Part shown: piece after piece, positions 7,718 to 15,286 of the stretch
Position numbering within the stretch: the stretch's first letter is position 1
Layout: every line of letters begins with the position of its first letter
From: JAIXUI01 sp943373175
GTDB taxonomy: Bacteria > Bacteroidota > Bacteroidia > UBA7662 > JAIXUI01
Direction: 5' to 3'
Assembly: GCA_943373175.1 (NCBI GenBank)
Contig: CALSBM010000056.1
Coordinates: 1-21,472, forward strand
Length of the DNA stretch: 21,472 bases
Program-made: the position numbers and the translations under genes
The notes under the pieces: generated by a model
Told to the model about the DNA's origin: nothing
Seen by the model: the letters and a program-made list of their open reading frames with translations, nothing else
Database searches by the model: none

Positions 7718-7750
7718 TCTTGTTTTAAACTGATAATTAGTTGAAAGCGA

Positions 7751-7758
7751 TAACTTTG
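7751..7758 (+). promoter_or_regulatory. Candidate -7 box for the endonuclease I gene
   Basis: TAACTTTG is a full match to TAnnTTTG and is 10 bases before the ATG at 7769. No clear TTTG occurs 19-21 bases upstream. The gene may thus be expressed separately from coaE with a very short leader. Confidence 0.45.
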
Positions 7759-7768
7759 TTTTTCTCAC

Positions 7769-9481
7769 ATGAAAAAGCTCAGTTCTCTGTTTGTAGCATT
7801 TCTGTTGTGCACGGCACTTTTTGCGCAGCACCCGCTAACACTTAGCCAATCGTCCATCGACTTTGGCTTAGTCATCGATAACTCCCCTGCTAATCAGGTG
7901 ATCACTTTCAATAATTCATCGAATCAGGATATCAGAGTCGATTCCGTTATTTTTTTCCGCAATTGGAATCGAAATAGTTTCAGAGTAAGTGATTCTTCTT
8001 TTATAGTACCAGCCAATGGCACAAAGCAAGTCACCATCTACTTTGAACCTAAGCACAATATGTATCTCAACTCTGAATTAGTTTTTATGAATAATGGGCA
8101 TCATGGGCCGGTAAGGCTTGATGTTAAAGGGCAGGGACGCTTTGCACTGAGCTATTACAATACTTCAGAGAACTTAGAAGGAGAACCACTTAAGGCAGCT
8201 TTACGAACCAGAATCAATCAAGGATATATTCAGTTAGGCTATTCAGGAGCTAATAATTGCAGAATCCGGATGTTTGAAACGATCGATAACTGGAAAAACA
8301 ACGGCAGAGAACCTAACTCGCCGGTAAATAAATGCGAATGCGTTTATACTGGTAGAATAATTACCGGTTATCCGATTAATACCGGAACATTGAATAATGC
8401 TCCATACAGCATGAATACAGAGCACACTTGGCCTCAAAGCATAGGTGCTTTAGATGAACCTATGCAAAGCGATTTACATCACCTTTATCCGGCTGATGGG
8501 GTAACCAACACCATTAGAAGTAATGACCCTTATGCAAATCTTTCATCCTTTACCTGGACTCAAGGTGGATCAAAGAGTAATGGTTCTTCATTTGAGCCAA
8601 GAAATGAGCATAAAAGCAATGTTTCAGTGTCTTTGTTTTACTTCGGTCTAAAGTATAATGGGGTTGCTAATGTCAGCATTAGTTGGCTTACTCCACAGGA
8701 ATCAACGCTGAGAGGTTGGTTGAATGCCTATCCACCTACTGCAATTGCCCGTAAACGCAACATCGACATCAACGCTGCCCAGAATAACCGAAATCCTTTT
8801 ATCGACTACCCTCAGTTCATGGATCGGATTTCAACTATTTCAGGTACTGCAACAGTGTCAATCACAAAGTCTCTCTTTTTGCCAGAACAAAGTGCAGAAT
8901 TTGGAATTGTGAACGTAGGTACAACGTCACAATATCAGGTAGTAATAGTCAACAACGGACGTGATTCGGTTCAACTTTCCAATGCCTTGGTAAGCGGTAA
9001 CGGATTTGCCCTTTCCGGCAACTTCCCAACTCGCTATCTGCAAGCAGGAGAATCAGTAGCTATTCCTGTTGACTTCACTCCTACGGGAGCAGGTCCGATG
9101 GCAGGAACACTAACCTTCAACACCGATATTACTGCATTTCCAACCTACACCATTGCTTTAAATGCGAATGGAGCCACTTCGGTTATTGAACCATTTTACT
9201 CTCTGCATAACCTCGATGTTTTCCCCAATCCTGCGGTTAACTATCTGAATGGACAGCGAGTTCCGGTTGTATTCGTTAGTTCCAATGAAACACTTTCTGC
9301 ACAGCCCTCAGGTCTTGAGCTGGTCAACGCTTTGGGGCAGCGTATTCAAACCCGTATTCAAATGGTTGACAATCAGCGTCTGGCAGTAGATGTTCAGTCT
9401 CTTCCGGCGGGAGTTTACACCCTTCGTTTTCTGGATGAGAAGGCTAAAGCGGCTTATACTGCAAAATTGCTACTCCGTTAA
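7769..9481 (+). CDS. Secreted endonuclease I (NucM/EndA-like) with T9SS sorting domain
   Basis: This is a 570-aa exported nuclease. A Sec signal peptide ends near residue 19-20 (LFAQ). Residues about 22-125 form a first beta-sandwich of the choice-of-anchor-D/ASH type. The endonuclease I core spans roughly 127-355. It includes 'EHTWPQS' (218-224, likely catalytic His219), 'DLHHLYPADG' (235-244) and 'FEPRNEHK' (275-282), the usual beta-beta-alpha-metal nuclease signature with its metal-binding Asn/Glu. A second choice-of-anchor-D domain covers about 365-470. The C-terminus (478-570) has 'LDVFPNPA' and ends in 'LPAGVYTLRF...', a type A Por/T9SS sorting domain. The enzyme should therefore pass the outer membrane through the type IX system and act on extracellular DNA or RNA, for nutrient or phosphate scavenging or eDNA turnover. 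A terminator follows directly. Confidence 0.92.
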   Translation: MKKLSSLFVAFLLCTALFAQHPLTLSQSSIDFGLVIDNSPANQVITFNNSSNQDIRVDSVIFFRNWNRNSFRVSDSSFIVPANGTKQVTIYFEPKHNMYLNSELVFMNNGHHGPVRLDVKGQGRFALSYYNTSENLEGEPLKAALRTRINQGYIQLGYSGANNCRIRMFETIDNWKNNGREPNSPVNKCECVYTGRIITGYPINTGTLNNAPYSMNTEHTWPQSIGALDEPMQSDLHHLYPADGVTNTIRSNDPYANLSSFTWTQGGSKSNGSSFEPRNEHKSNVSVSLFYFGLKYNGVANVSISWLTPQESTLRGWLNAYPPTAIARKRNIDINAAQNNRNPFIDYPQFMDRISTISGTATVSITKSLFLPEQSAEFGIVNVGTTSQYQVVIVNNGRDSVQLSNALVSGNGFALSGNFPTRYLQAGESVAIPVDFTPTGAGPMAGTLTFNTDITAFPTYTIALNANGATSVIEPFYSLHNLDVFPNPAVNYLNGQRVPVVFVSSNETLSAQPSGLELVNALGQRIQTRIQMVDNQRLAVDVQSLPAGVYTLRFLDEKAKAAYTAKLLLR

Positions 9482-9504
9482 TTCGGATTAAGATTACTTA
9501 TTTG

Positions 9505-9532
9505 AAGCCGGCTTTATTGCCGGCTTTTTTTA
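9505..9532 (+). terminator. Intrinsic terminator after the endonuclease I gene
   Basis: AAGCCGGC (9505-9512) pairs perfectly with GCCGGCTT (9519-9526) around a 6-base loop, followed by a run of T to 9531. It separates the nuclease gene from the carotenoid operon. Confidence 0.9.
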
Positions 9533-9630
9533 TGATTTGGAAGTAAATTAGGGTTCAGGATTTAGTAAACTATTCCTCCTTCTCGTCAATTTTAAGCCTA
9601 ATTCAGAATCATTCCTTTAAACAAACCGAA

Positions 9631-9672
9631 TTAAGGACGTGTTCTTAACTTAACATCCGGCTCATACGGATG
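9631..9672 (+). promoter_or_regulatory. Two inverted repeats at the head of the carotenoid operon
   Basis: TTAAGGA (9631-9637) faces TTCTTAA (9642-9648) with one mismatch and a 4-base spacer, the shape of a small operator. Next to it CATCCG (9654-9659) pairs perfectly with CGGATG (9667-9672) around a 7-base loop, and the second arm contains the ATG at 9670. No good TAnnTTTG box is seen in the 136 bp between the upstream terminator and crtI. The true promoter is therefore not identified, and a regulated or non-canonical one is possible. Confidence 0.4.
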
Positions 9673-11181
9673 AAGCATTTGCGAATGAATCATCAAGTTG
9701 TTGTTGTTGGAGCCGGATTTTCCGGCTTATCAGCCGCTACCACCCTGGCAAATCAGGGTTATCAAGTACTATTAGTAGAGCGCCACGAACAGGCCGGTGG
9801 CCGGGCTCGGGTATGGAAATCAGAAGGGTTTACCTTCGATATGGGGCCTTCTTGGTATTGGATGCCCGACATTTTTGAACGATACTTCAACCGTTTTGGC
9901 AAAAATGTCAGCGATTATTATTCACTACGCCGCTTAGACCCTTCTTACAAAGTTGTTTTTCCAGGTTTCGAAGAGTGGGACATTCCTGTGTCAGTTCAGG
10001 AATTAGCCCAAAAATTTGAGCAAATAGAAGCAGGAGGAGGAAAGGCTCTTCATCGGTTTCTTGAGGAAGCCGCCTATAAATACAAAGTTGGAATTCATGA
10101 CCTGGTGTATAAACCCGGGATTTCACTAACTGAATTTGCATCTTGGAATCTAATGAAAGACATCTTTAGAGTAGATGTATTCACTTCGATGAGTAAACAT
10201 CTGAAGAGATTTTTCAAGGATTCTCGTATTCTTCAACTCATGGAGTTTCCGGTGCTCTTCCTTGGAGCAGTACCTGAGAAAACGCCTGCACTTTACAGCC
10301 TGATGAATTATGCTGATATCGCATTGGGCACTTGGTATCCAGAAGGAGGAATGCATCAAATAGTCAGTGGGATGAAACAGTTGGCTGAAGAAAAAGGAGT
10401 GAAGTTTCAGTTCAATACAGAAGTAAAGCGCATCAAAGTTGAAAATGGCGTTACCACCGGAATCGAAACGAATCAAGGCTTTATTCCGGCAACTATTGTA
10501 GTAAGTGGAGCCGATTATCATCATACGGAGACTTGCTGGCTCTCACCGGAATACAGGAACTACTCGCTAAATTATTGGGAAAAAAGGGTGATGGCCCCCT
10601 CAAGCCTGATTTTCTACCTTGGGCTGAATACTCAATTAAACAAGTTGCTACACCATAATTTATTCTTCGACGCCGACTTTAAACTGCACGCGAAGGAAAT
10701 TTATACCACACCTGCTTGGCCTTCGAATCCTTTATTTTATGCTTCATGCCCCTCCAAAACTGACAAGGAAGTAGCCCCTGAAGGGTATGAAAATTTATTT
10801 CTCTTGATGCCGGTAGCGCCGGGTCTGGAAAACGATGATGAAGCTATCAGAGAACGCTACTACCATTTAATGATGGATCGGTTGGAAGCATTTTGTGGAC
10901 AAACCATACGCGATAAGGTAGTGCTAAAACGCTCTTTTGCACATCGTGAGTTCATTCAAGATTACAGTGCTTTTAAAGGAAATGCTTACGGATTAGCCAA
11001 TACCTTGATGCAAACAGCCATTCTCAAACCGTCCCTAAAAAACAAAAAGCTTCCTAATTTGTACTATACGGGTCAGTTAACTGTTCCTGGGCCTGGAGTT
11101 CCCCCTTCCTTAATCTCCGGTCAGGTAGTCGCTGACCTCATCGCTCAAGAACACCCACTCTTTACACGTATTACTTTATGA
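9670..11181 (+). CDS. crtI: Phytoene desaturase CrtI
   Basis: CrtI desaturates phytoene to lycopene in several FAD-dependent steps at the inner membrane. The dinucleotide-binding motif lies at residues 10-20 (VVVGAGFSGL, Gly14-x-Gly16-xx-Gly19), followed by the acidic end of strand 2 (VERHEQAGGRA). 'FDMGPSWYWMPDIFERYF' (about 56-73) is characteristic of bacterial CrtI. The C-terminal FAD/carotenoid block 'YYTGQLTVPGPGVPPSLISG' is near 465-484. The length of 503 aa is usual. The ATG at 9670 is taken as start; a second ATG at 9685 ('MNHQVVVVGAG') is equally plausible and avoids the hairpin over the first. The gene leads an eight-gene operon and overlaps crtB by 4 bases. The full four-step lycopene product is assumed from family and from the downstream lycopene cyclase. 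Confidence 0.93.
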   Translation: MKHLRMNHQVVVVGAGFSGLSAATTLANQGYQVLLVERHEQAGGRARVWKSEGFTFDMGPSWYWMPDIFERYFNRFGKNVSDYYSLRRLDPSYKVVFPGFEEWDIPVSVQELAQKFEQIEAGGGKALHRFLEEAAYKYKVGIHDLVYKPGISLTEFASWNLMKDIFRVDVFTSMSKHLKRFFKDSRILQLMEFPVLFLGAVPEKTPALYSLMNYADIALGTWYPEGGMHQIVSGMKQLAEEKGVKFQFNTEVKRIKVENGVTTGIETNQGFIPATIVVSGADYHHTETCWLSPEYRNYSLNYWEKRVMAPSSLIFYLGLNTQLNKLLHHNLFFDADFKLHAKEIYTTPAWPSNPLFYASCPSKTDKEVAPEGYENLFLLMPVAPGLENDDEAIRERYYHLMMDRLEAFCGQTIRDKVVLKRSFAHREFIQDYSAFKGNAYGLANTLMQTAILKPSLKNKKLPNLYYTGQLTVPGPGVPPSLISGQVVADLIAQEHPLFTRITL

Positions 11182-12017
11182 TGTCCTTGTACCACCAAAC
11201 CAACCTTGATTGCAGCCGGCTGATTACCCGTGCGTACAGTACTTCTTTTTCGATGGGAATTCTTGCATTCGATAAAAAGCTAAGAAGCCCTATTTATGGA
11301 ATCTATGGCTTTGTGCGTTTTGCTGATGAGATTGTAGATACCTTTCATGGCTTTGACAAAAAAGGGTTATTGGATGAGTTTAAAGCTGAAACATGGAAAG
11401 CAATTGACCGAAAAATTAGCTTGAATCCAGTACTTGATTCCTTTCAACAGGTAGTACATGCTTTCAACATTGATCAGCATTTAATTGAGGCATTTCTTCA
11501 CTCCATGGAAATGGATTTAAGCGAAACTTCCTACAATTCTGATAGGTATAAAGAATACATTTATGGATCGGCTGAAGTAGTAGGGCTTATGTGCCTTAAG
11601 GTGTTTTGCGAAGGAAAGGAAGCTCCTTATCAGGAATTGAAGAAGTCTGCAAGAGCTTTGGGCGCTGCATTTCAGAAAGTTAATTTTTTAAGGGATATCG
11701 GCGATGATTTTCAAACCCGTGGAAGATCCTATTTCCCAGAGTTAAACCTTGGAATTAAGTTCGATTCATCTTCTAAAATACTCATTGAAAAAGACATTGA
11801 AACTGATTTTCAGGAAGCTTATCAGGGCATTCTTCAACTCCCTAACAGCAGTAAATTTGGTGTTCTAACCGCTTATTGGTTCTATAAAAACCTTTTCAAT
11901 AAAATCCGAAAAACTCAGGCTGAGGAAATTTTGCAGAAGCGAATTCGAATCAATAATTGGGAAAAAGCCGCTGTGTTTGCAGGTGTGATGGTTCGTTATC
12001 GCTTAAACTTCATTTAA
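11178..12017 (+). CDS. crtB: Phytoene synthase CrtB
   Basis: CrtB condenses two geranylgeranyl diphosphates head-to-head to 15-cis-phytoene, the entry step of the pathway. Both Mg2+-diphosphate-binding aspartate-rich motifs are visible: 'ADEIVD' (49-54) and 'RDIGDDFQTRGR' (172-183, Asp173 and Asp177). The 'AYSTSFSMGI' start region is typical of squalene/phytoene synthases. At 279 aa the protein is slightly shorter than many homologues but complete. Its ATG overlaps the crtI stop (ATGA). A second ATG one codon later is equally possible. The GGPP synthase that must supply it is not in the window. Confidence 0.94.
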   Translation: MMSLYHQTNLDCSRLITRAYSTSFSMGILAFDKKLRSPIYGIYGFVRFADEIVDTFHGFDKKGLLDEFKAETWKAIDRKISLNPVLDSFQQVVHAFNIDQHLIEAFLHSMEMDLSETSYNSDRYKEYIYGSAEVVGLMCLKVFCEGKEAPYQELKKSARALGAAFQKVNFLRDIGDDFQTRGRSYFPELNLGIKFDSSSKILIEKDIETDFQEAYQGILQLPNSSKFGVLTAYWFYKNLFNKIRKTQAEEILQKRIRINNWEKAAVFAGVMVRYRLNFI

Positions 12018-12020
12018 GAA

Positions 12021-12515
12021 ATGCTTTTGTTGTTGATTCTAAGTCTTTTTTTGCCAACTGATCAAATTAGAAATCGTTATTATAAGAGCATCAGCAGCGA
12101 GAAAGAAGCAGAAATTTTATACGATGAATTGAAAAATTTGGGTGAGAAATCTCCTTTTTACTTGGCTTATCAAGGAGCAACAGAATCACTGCTTGCTAAA
12201 CATGCATTTAATCCAATCAATAAAATGAAATGGTTAAAACGTGCAGATTCAACCTTGAGAAAAGCTATTTCCGCCAGACCTCAAGAGTTAGAATTCCGTT
12301 TTTTGAGATTTTCCTACCAACATTATGTGCCTGGTTTCCTTGGTTATAGCAAGGAAATAGATGAAGATATGACAGTTATGTTACAACTCATCCAGTTCAG
12401 ACAATACGGTGAAGCACCTGTTTCTCTGGTTAATAACGCTATTCAGTTTATGAAAGAAACCGGAAGAGGAACTCCACAACAAAAGAAAATTCTGGAATCC
12501 CTTATTTCTCCATGA
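12021..12515 (+). CDS. Unrecognised 164-aa exported helical protein in the carotenoid operon
   Basis: I do not recognise a family. The protein opens with a strongly hydrophobic stretch (residues 1-11, almost all Leu/Ile/Phe) that looks like a short signal or anchor without a basic n-region and without a lipobox Cys. The rest is predicted helical and soluble. The segment 'RADSTLRKAISARPQELEFR' (about 75-94) has the size and residue pattern of a TPR-like helix pair, and the region before it ('FYLAYQGATESLLAKH') could be another. An alternative is a periplasmic helical adaptor or lipid-binding protein. It lies 3 bp after crtB and overlaps crtYcd by 4 bases, so it is made with the pathway enzymes. 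It sits where many Bacteroidota clusters carry crtZ, but shows none of the His-box motifs of a hydroxylase. Confidence 0.75.
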   Translation: MLLLLILSLFLPTDQIRNRYYKSISSEKEAEILYDELKNLGEKSPFYLAYQGATESLLAKHAFNPINKMKWLKRADSTLRKAISARPQELEFRFLRFSYQHYVPGFLGYSKEIDEDMTVMLQLIQFRQYGEAPVSLVNNAIQFMKETGRGTPQQKKILESLISP

Positions 12516-13183
12516 GTTTGTATGGTCAATTGCTATTGGCCTCGATTGCAGGACCTCTTTTGCTTTCTTTTGATAAAAAAGTAGCCTTTTATAAACAATG
12601 GAAATATTTATTTCCTGCCATTCTTGTTTCAGGGGTTATTTTCATTTTCAAAGACATTCTCTTTGCCCAAAACGGTGTTTGGTCGTTTAATCCAGCCTTT
12701 ACCGGTAGCATAAATTGGTATGGATTACCACTGGAAGAATGGTTATTCTTTTTAGTGGTACCTTATTGTTGTTTGTTTATTTATGAAGTGCTCAATACGT
12801 ACTTTCCTCACAATGGAATGGTTAAATCTGCACCCACACTTGCGCTCATTTTAGGCTCGCTACTGATAGTACTGGGATTGTACTTTTATCCTAAATGGTA
12901 CACCGGCGGCTATTTTTTGTTTACTGGAGTTGTATTGCTTTTGATAAGGCATTGGTTCAGTCCAAAGTTTCTTGCTAATTTCTTTAGAGCATACATGGTT
13001 TCTTTAATTCCATTTCTTCTTGTCAATGGAGTATTAACTGCAATGCCTGTAGTAATGTACAACTCCAGTCAAATTCTAAACATTCGAATTTATACTATTC
13101 CAATTGAAGACACCATTTACTGTTTGTCAATGTTATTAATCCCAGCGGCAATTTTTGAAAAGCTAAAGTCAAAATCGGCATGA
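12512..13183 (+). CDS. crtYcd: Lycopene cyclase, fused CrtYc-CrtYd type
   Basis: This 223-aa polytopic protein has about six or seven membrane helices in two similar halves, each carrying the cyclase motif. The first half has 'WSFNP' and 'LPLEEWLFF' (about 57-80), and the second has 'IPIEDTIYC' (196-204). The paired Pro-x-Glu-Glu/Asp signatures identify the heterodimer-derived lycopene cyclase family (CrtYc/CrtYd, fungal CarRA/bacterial fusions) rather than the FAD-dependent CrtY. The enzyme forms beta-rings by proton-initiated cyclisation of lycopene or a related carotene. With CruF and a CrtD-like enzyme in the same operon, monocyclic products (one end cyclised) are likely. It overlaps both its upstream and downstream neighbours by 4 bases. 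Confidence 0.9.
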   Translation: MSLYGQLLLASIAGPLLLSFDKKVAFYKQWKYLFPAILVSGVIFIFKDILFAQNGVWSFNPAFTGSINWYGLPLEEWLFFLVVPYCCLFIYEVLNTYFPHNGMVKSAPTLALILGSLLIVLGLYFYPKWYTGGYFLFTGVVLLLIRHWFSPKFLANFFRAYMVSLIPFLLVNGVLTAMPVVMYNSSQILNIRIYTIPIEDTIYCLSMLLIPAAIFEKLKSKSA

Positions 13184-14649
13184 AAACATCGGCAAAAGTT
13201 GTAGTAGTGGGTGGCGGAGTTGCCGGTTTAGCTGTTGCAGCAAGAGAGGCTTCCAAGGGTAAGCAGGTGCTTTTACTTGAAGCTGCGGATCAGGTGGGAG
13301 GAAAAGTTGGAGAGTATTTCAGTAAAGGATTTCGATTCGATTTAGGCCCATCCCTTTTTACACTTCCACAAGTTTTGGATGAACTATTTCTGGATTGTGG
13401 GTATAATCCACGAGAGTATTATCAGTACAGAAAACTTGAGGTAGTTACGAGGTATTTCTGGGAAGATGGAAGTCGTTTGGATGCTTGGGCGGATCCTCAA
13501 AAGTTCACTGAAGCTATCCGACATATTTCTCCTGAGTCCATAACTCCCCTGATGGAACATTTACAAGAGGCAGAGCAGGTGTATAAACTTACAGAACCGC
13601 TTTTTTTAAGGAGGTCGCTCCACAAGCTTTCCACTTGGTTTAATTTTCAGGCCTTTAAAGGCATGCTTCAGGCAAGTAAGCTTCGGTCTTTTACTACAAT
13701 GAATCAAATTAATTCGGCCAGGTTTAAAGATCCCCGAATTGCTCAGCTCTTTAATCGATTTGCTACTTACAACGGCTCCGATCCCTATCGGGCACCCGCA
13801 ACACTCAACCTAATTGCACATCTTGAACACTCTGAAGGTGCTTTTTATCCGGAAGGCGGAATTCGCGCTATTGCCAATGCTTTGGAAGCACTTTGCTTGA
13901 AAACTGGAGTTGAGATACGCACCCGAACACAAGTAGAACAAATTCACACCAAAGAGGGAAAAGTAACCGGTGTTTCAGCGAATGGAGCTTTTGAAGCTGC
14001 TGACGTTGTAGTCTGTAACGCCGACATAAGAACTGCTTACGAAAAGCTGCTTCCTCAACTTTCCAAGCCCCGAACGCTACGTAAACAGGAGCCTTCCTCA
14101 TCAGCCCTCATTTTTTATTGGGGAATAGATGGACATTTTCCTGACCTTGAGCTGCATAACTTATTCTTCAGTGATGCTTATGAAGAAGAATTTCAGGCAC
14201 TTCAACAAGGGAATTTGTTTCTTGATCCTTCCGTGTATGTATATGTAAGCCAACGAATTAACTCGAACGACGCACCTCAAGGTTGTGAAAACTGGTTTGT
14301 AATGGTTAATGCGCCTTATGTTAGACCAGGACAGGACTGGGATCGAATGAAAGAGCAGGCCAGAATAAACATTCTGGCAAAATTGGAACATCGCCTTAAA
14401 CAACGAATCAGGGATAAAATTTTAGTTGAAGAAGTGTTGGATCCGAGAGGAATAGAGCAACTTACGGCCTCGTGGAAAGGCGCACTTTACGGAAGTAGTT
14501 CCAACAATCCTTGGTCTGCGTTTCTGCGGCAAGCTAATTTTCACCCCAAAGTAAAAGGTTTGTTTTTCTGTGGAGGTAGTGTGCATCCCGGTGGAGGAAT
14601 TCCCCTTTGCTTGTTAAGCGCTTCAATCACTAGCAAACTCATTAAATAG
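13180..14649 (+). CDS. crtD: CrtI-like carotenoid 3,4-desaturase (CrtD-like)
   Basis: This is a second FAD-dependent desaturase of the CrtI family, 489 aa, clearly different from the first one in the operon. The nucleotide-binding motif VVVGGGVAGLAV is at 8-19, followed by 'EAADQVGGKV' and 'FDLGPSLFTLP' (about 54-64). The C-terminus has 'FFCGGSVHPGGGIPLCLLSA' (462-481), a variant seen in CrtD/CrtC-linked desaturases rather than in phytoene desaturase. CrtD enzymes introduce a 3,4 double bond next to a 1-hydroxyl end group. That fits with CruF, which supplies the hydroxyl, three genes downstream. CrtD is therefore my preferred call. A CrtN-type oxidase or a saturase/isomerase of the same fold cannot be excluded from sequence alone. 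Confidence 0.8.
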   Translation: MKTSAKVVVVGGGVAGLAVAAREASKGKQVLLLEAADQVGGKVGEYFSKGFRFDLGPSLFTLPQVLDELFLDCGYNPREYYQYRKLEVVTRYFWEDGSRLDAWADPQKFTEAIRHISPESITPLMEHLQEAEQVYKLTEPLFLRRSLHKLSTWFNFQAFKGMLQASKLRSFTTMNQINSARFKDPRIAQLFNRFATYNGSDPYRAPATLNLIAHLEHSEGAFYPEGGIRAIANALEALCLKTGVEIRTRTQVEQIHTKEGKVTGVSANGAFEAADVVVCNADIRTAYEKLLPQLSKPRTLRKQEPSSSALIFYWGIDGHFPDLELHNLFFSDAYEEEFQALQQGNLFLDPSVYVYVSQRINSNDAPQGCENWFVMVNAPYVRPGQDWDRMKEQARINILAKLEHRLKQRIRDKILVEEVLDPRGIEQLTASWKGALYGSSSNNPWSAFLRQANFHPKVKGLFFCGGSVHPGGGIPLCLLSASITSKLIK

Positions 14650-14650
14650 C

Positions 14651-15286
14651 GTGATAAAGGCTAACCATCATCTTGTTTATGAATGGTTCTTTGGAAAATA
14701 CTTCCGTTGGATAATTCGTCGGCGCTTTCGGGTGGTTTACCATGAACCTATTTCTTGGAAACCGATGCCTACGTTGTGGGTTGCCAATCATACCAGTTGG
14801 TGGGACGGAATAGTTTTGAAGGCGTTCCATTCAACTTCCGGAAGAAAGTTTCATGCCATGATGTTGGAGGAAGAACTCAAGAAAAATTACTTTCTTGCCC
14901 GTTTAGGTGCATTTTCGGTACAGCCTGGAAGCAGAAGTGTAGTTGAAAGTTTACGCTATGCGGCAGAATTACTTCAATCACCGAACAACACCGTTGTTTT
15001 TTTTCCCCAAGGAAGAATCAATTCACTTTTGTCCTTAAAACCGCATTGGATGCCCGGCGTAAACAAGCTTCTGCAACAAATGCCTGAAAGCAGTCAAGTA
15101 TTGTTTACCCTGTTGTTGCCTGAATTTGGCAGTTACTCCAAGCCTACCTTGTGTGTTTATCACCGAATGTTTCCGTTAAACGAGGTAAAGGCAAACATGG
15201 AACTGGCTTTTCAGCAATTTCAAAAGGAGGCCATTCAACGTCATACAGATCGAATGGGTGAGGGGCATTTTTATGGATGGAAATGA
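14651..15286 (+). CDS. PlsC-type acyltransferase of the carotenoid operon
   Basis: This 211-aa protein belongs to the lysophospholipid/glycerolipid acyltransferase family. The catalytic H-x4-D box is at residues 47-52 ('NHTSWWDGI', His47 and Asp52). The acyl-acceptor motif III appears as 'VVFFPQGRI' (115-123), with Gln in the place of the usual Glu of FPEGTR. The start is a GTG one base after the crtD stop; no in-frame ATG occurs before the conserved region. Placed between a carotenoid desaturase and a glycosyltransferase, it may esterify the sugar of a carotenoid glycoside with a fatty acid. That would be analogous to CruD acting after CruC in green sulfur bacteria, by role and not by proven homology. 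A housekeeping role in phospholipid synthesis is the alternative. Confidence 0.82.
   Translation: MIKANHHLVYEWFFGKYFRWIIRRRFRVVYHEPISWKPMPTLWVANHTSWWDGIVLKAFHSTSGRKFHAMMLEEELKKNYFLARLGAFSVQPGSRSVVESLRYAAELLQSPNNTVVFFPQGRINSLLSLKPHWMPGVNKLLQQMPESSQVLFTLLLPEFGSYSKPTLCVYHRMFPLNEVKANMELAFQQFQKEAIQRHTDRMGEGHFYGWK

Noticed and set aside
10150..10524. 124-aa minus-strand reading frame inside crtI
   Set aside because: Antisense to the conserved middle of CrtI, rich in Cys/His/Phe with no family signature; a shadow.
12021..12515. Reading the 164-aa operon protein as a divergent beta-carotene hydroxylase (CrtZ)
   Set aside because: None of the paired His boxes of fatty-acid-hydroxylase-type CrtZ are present, and there are too few membrane helices.
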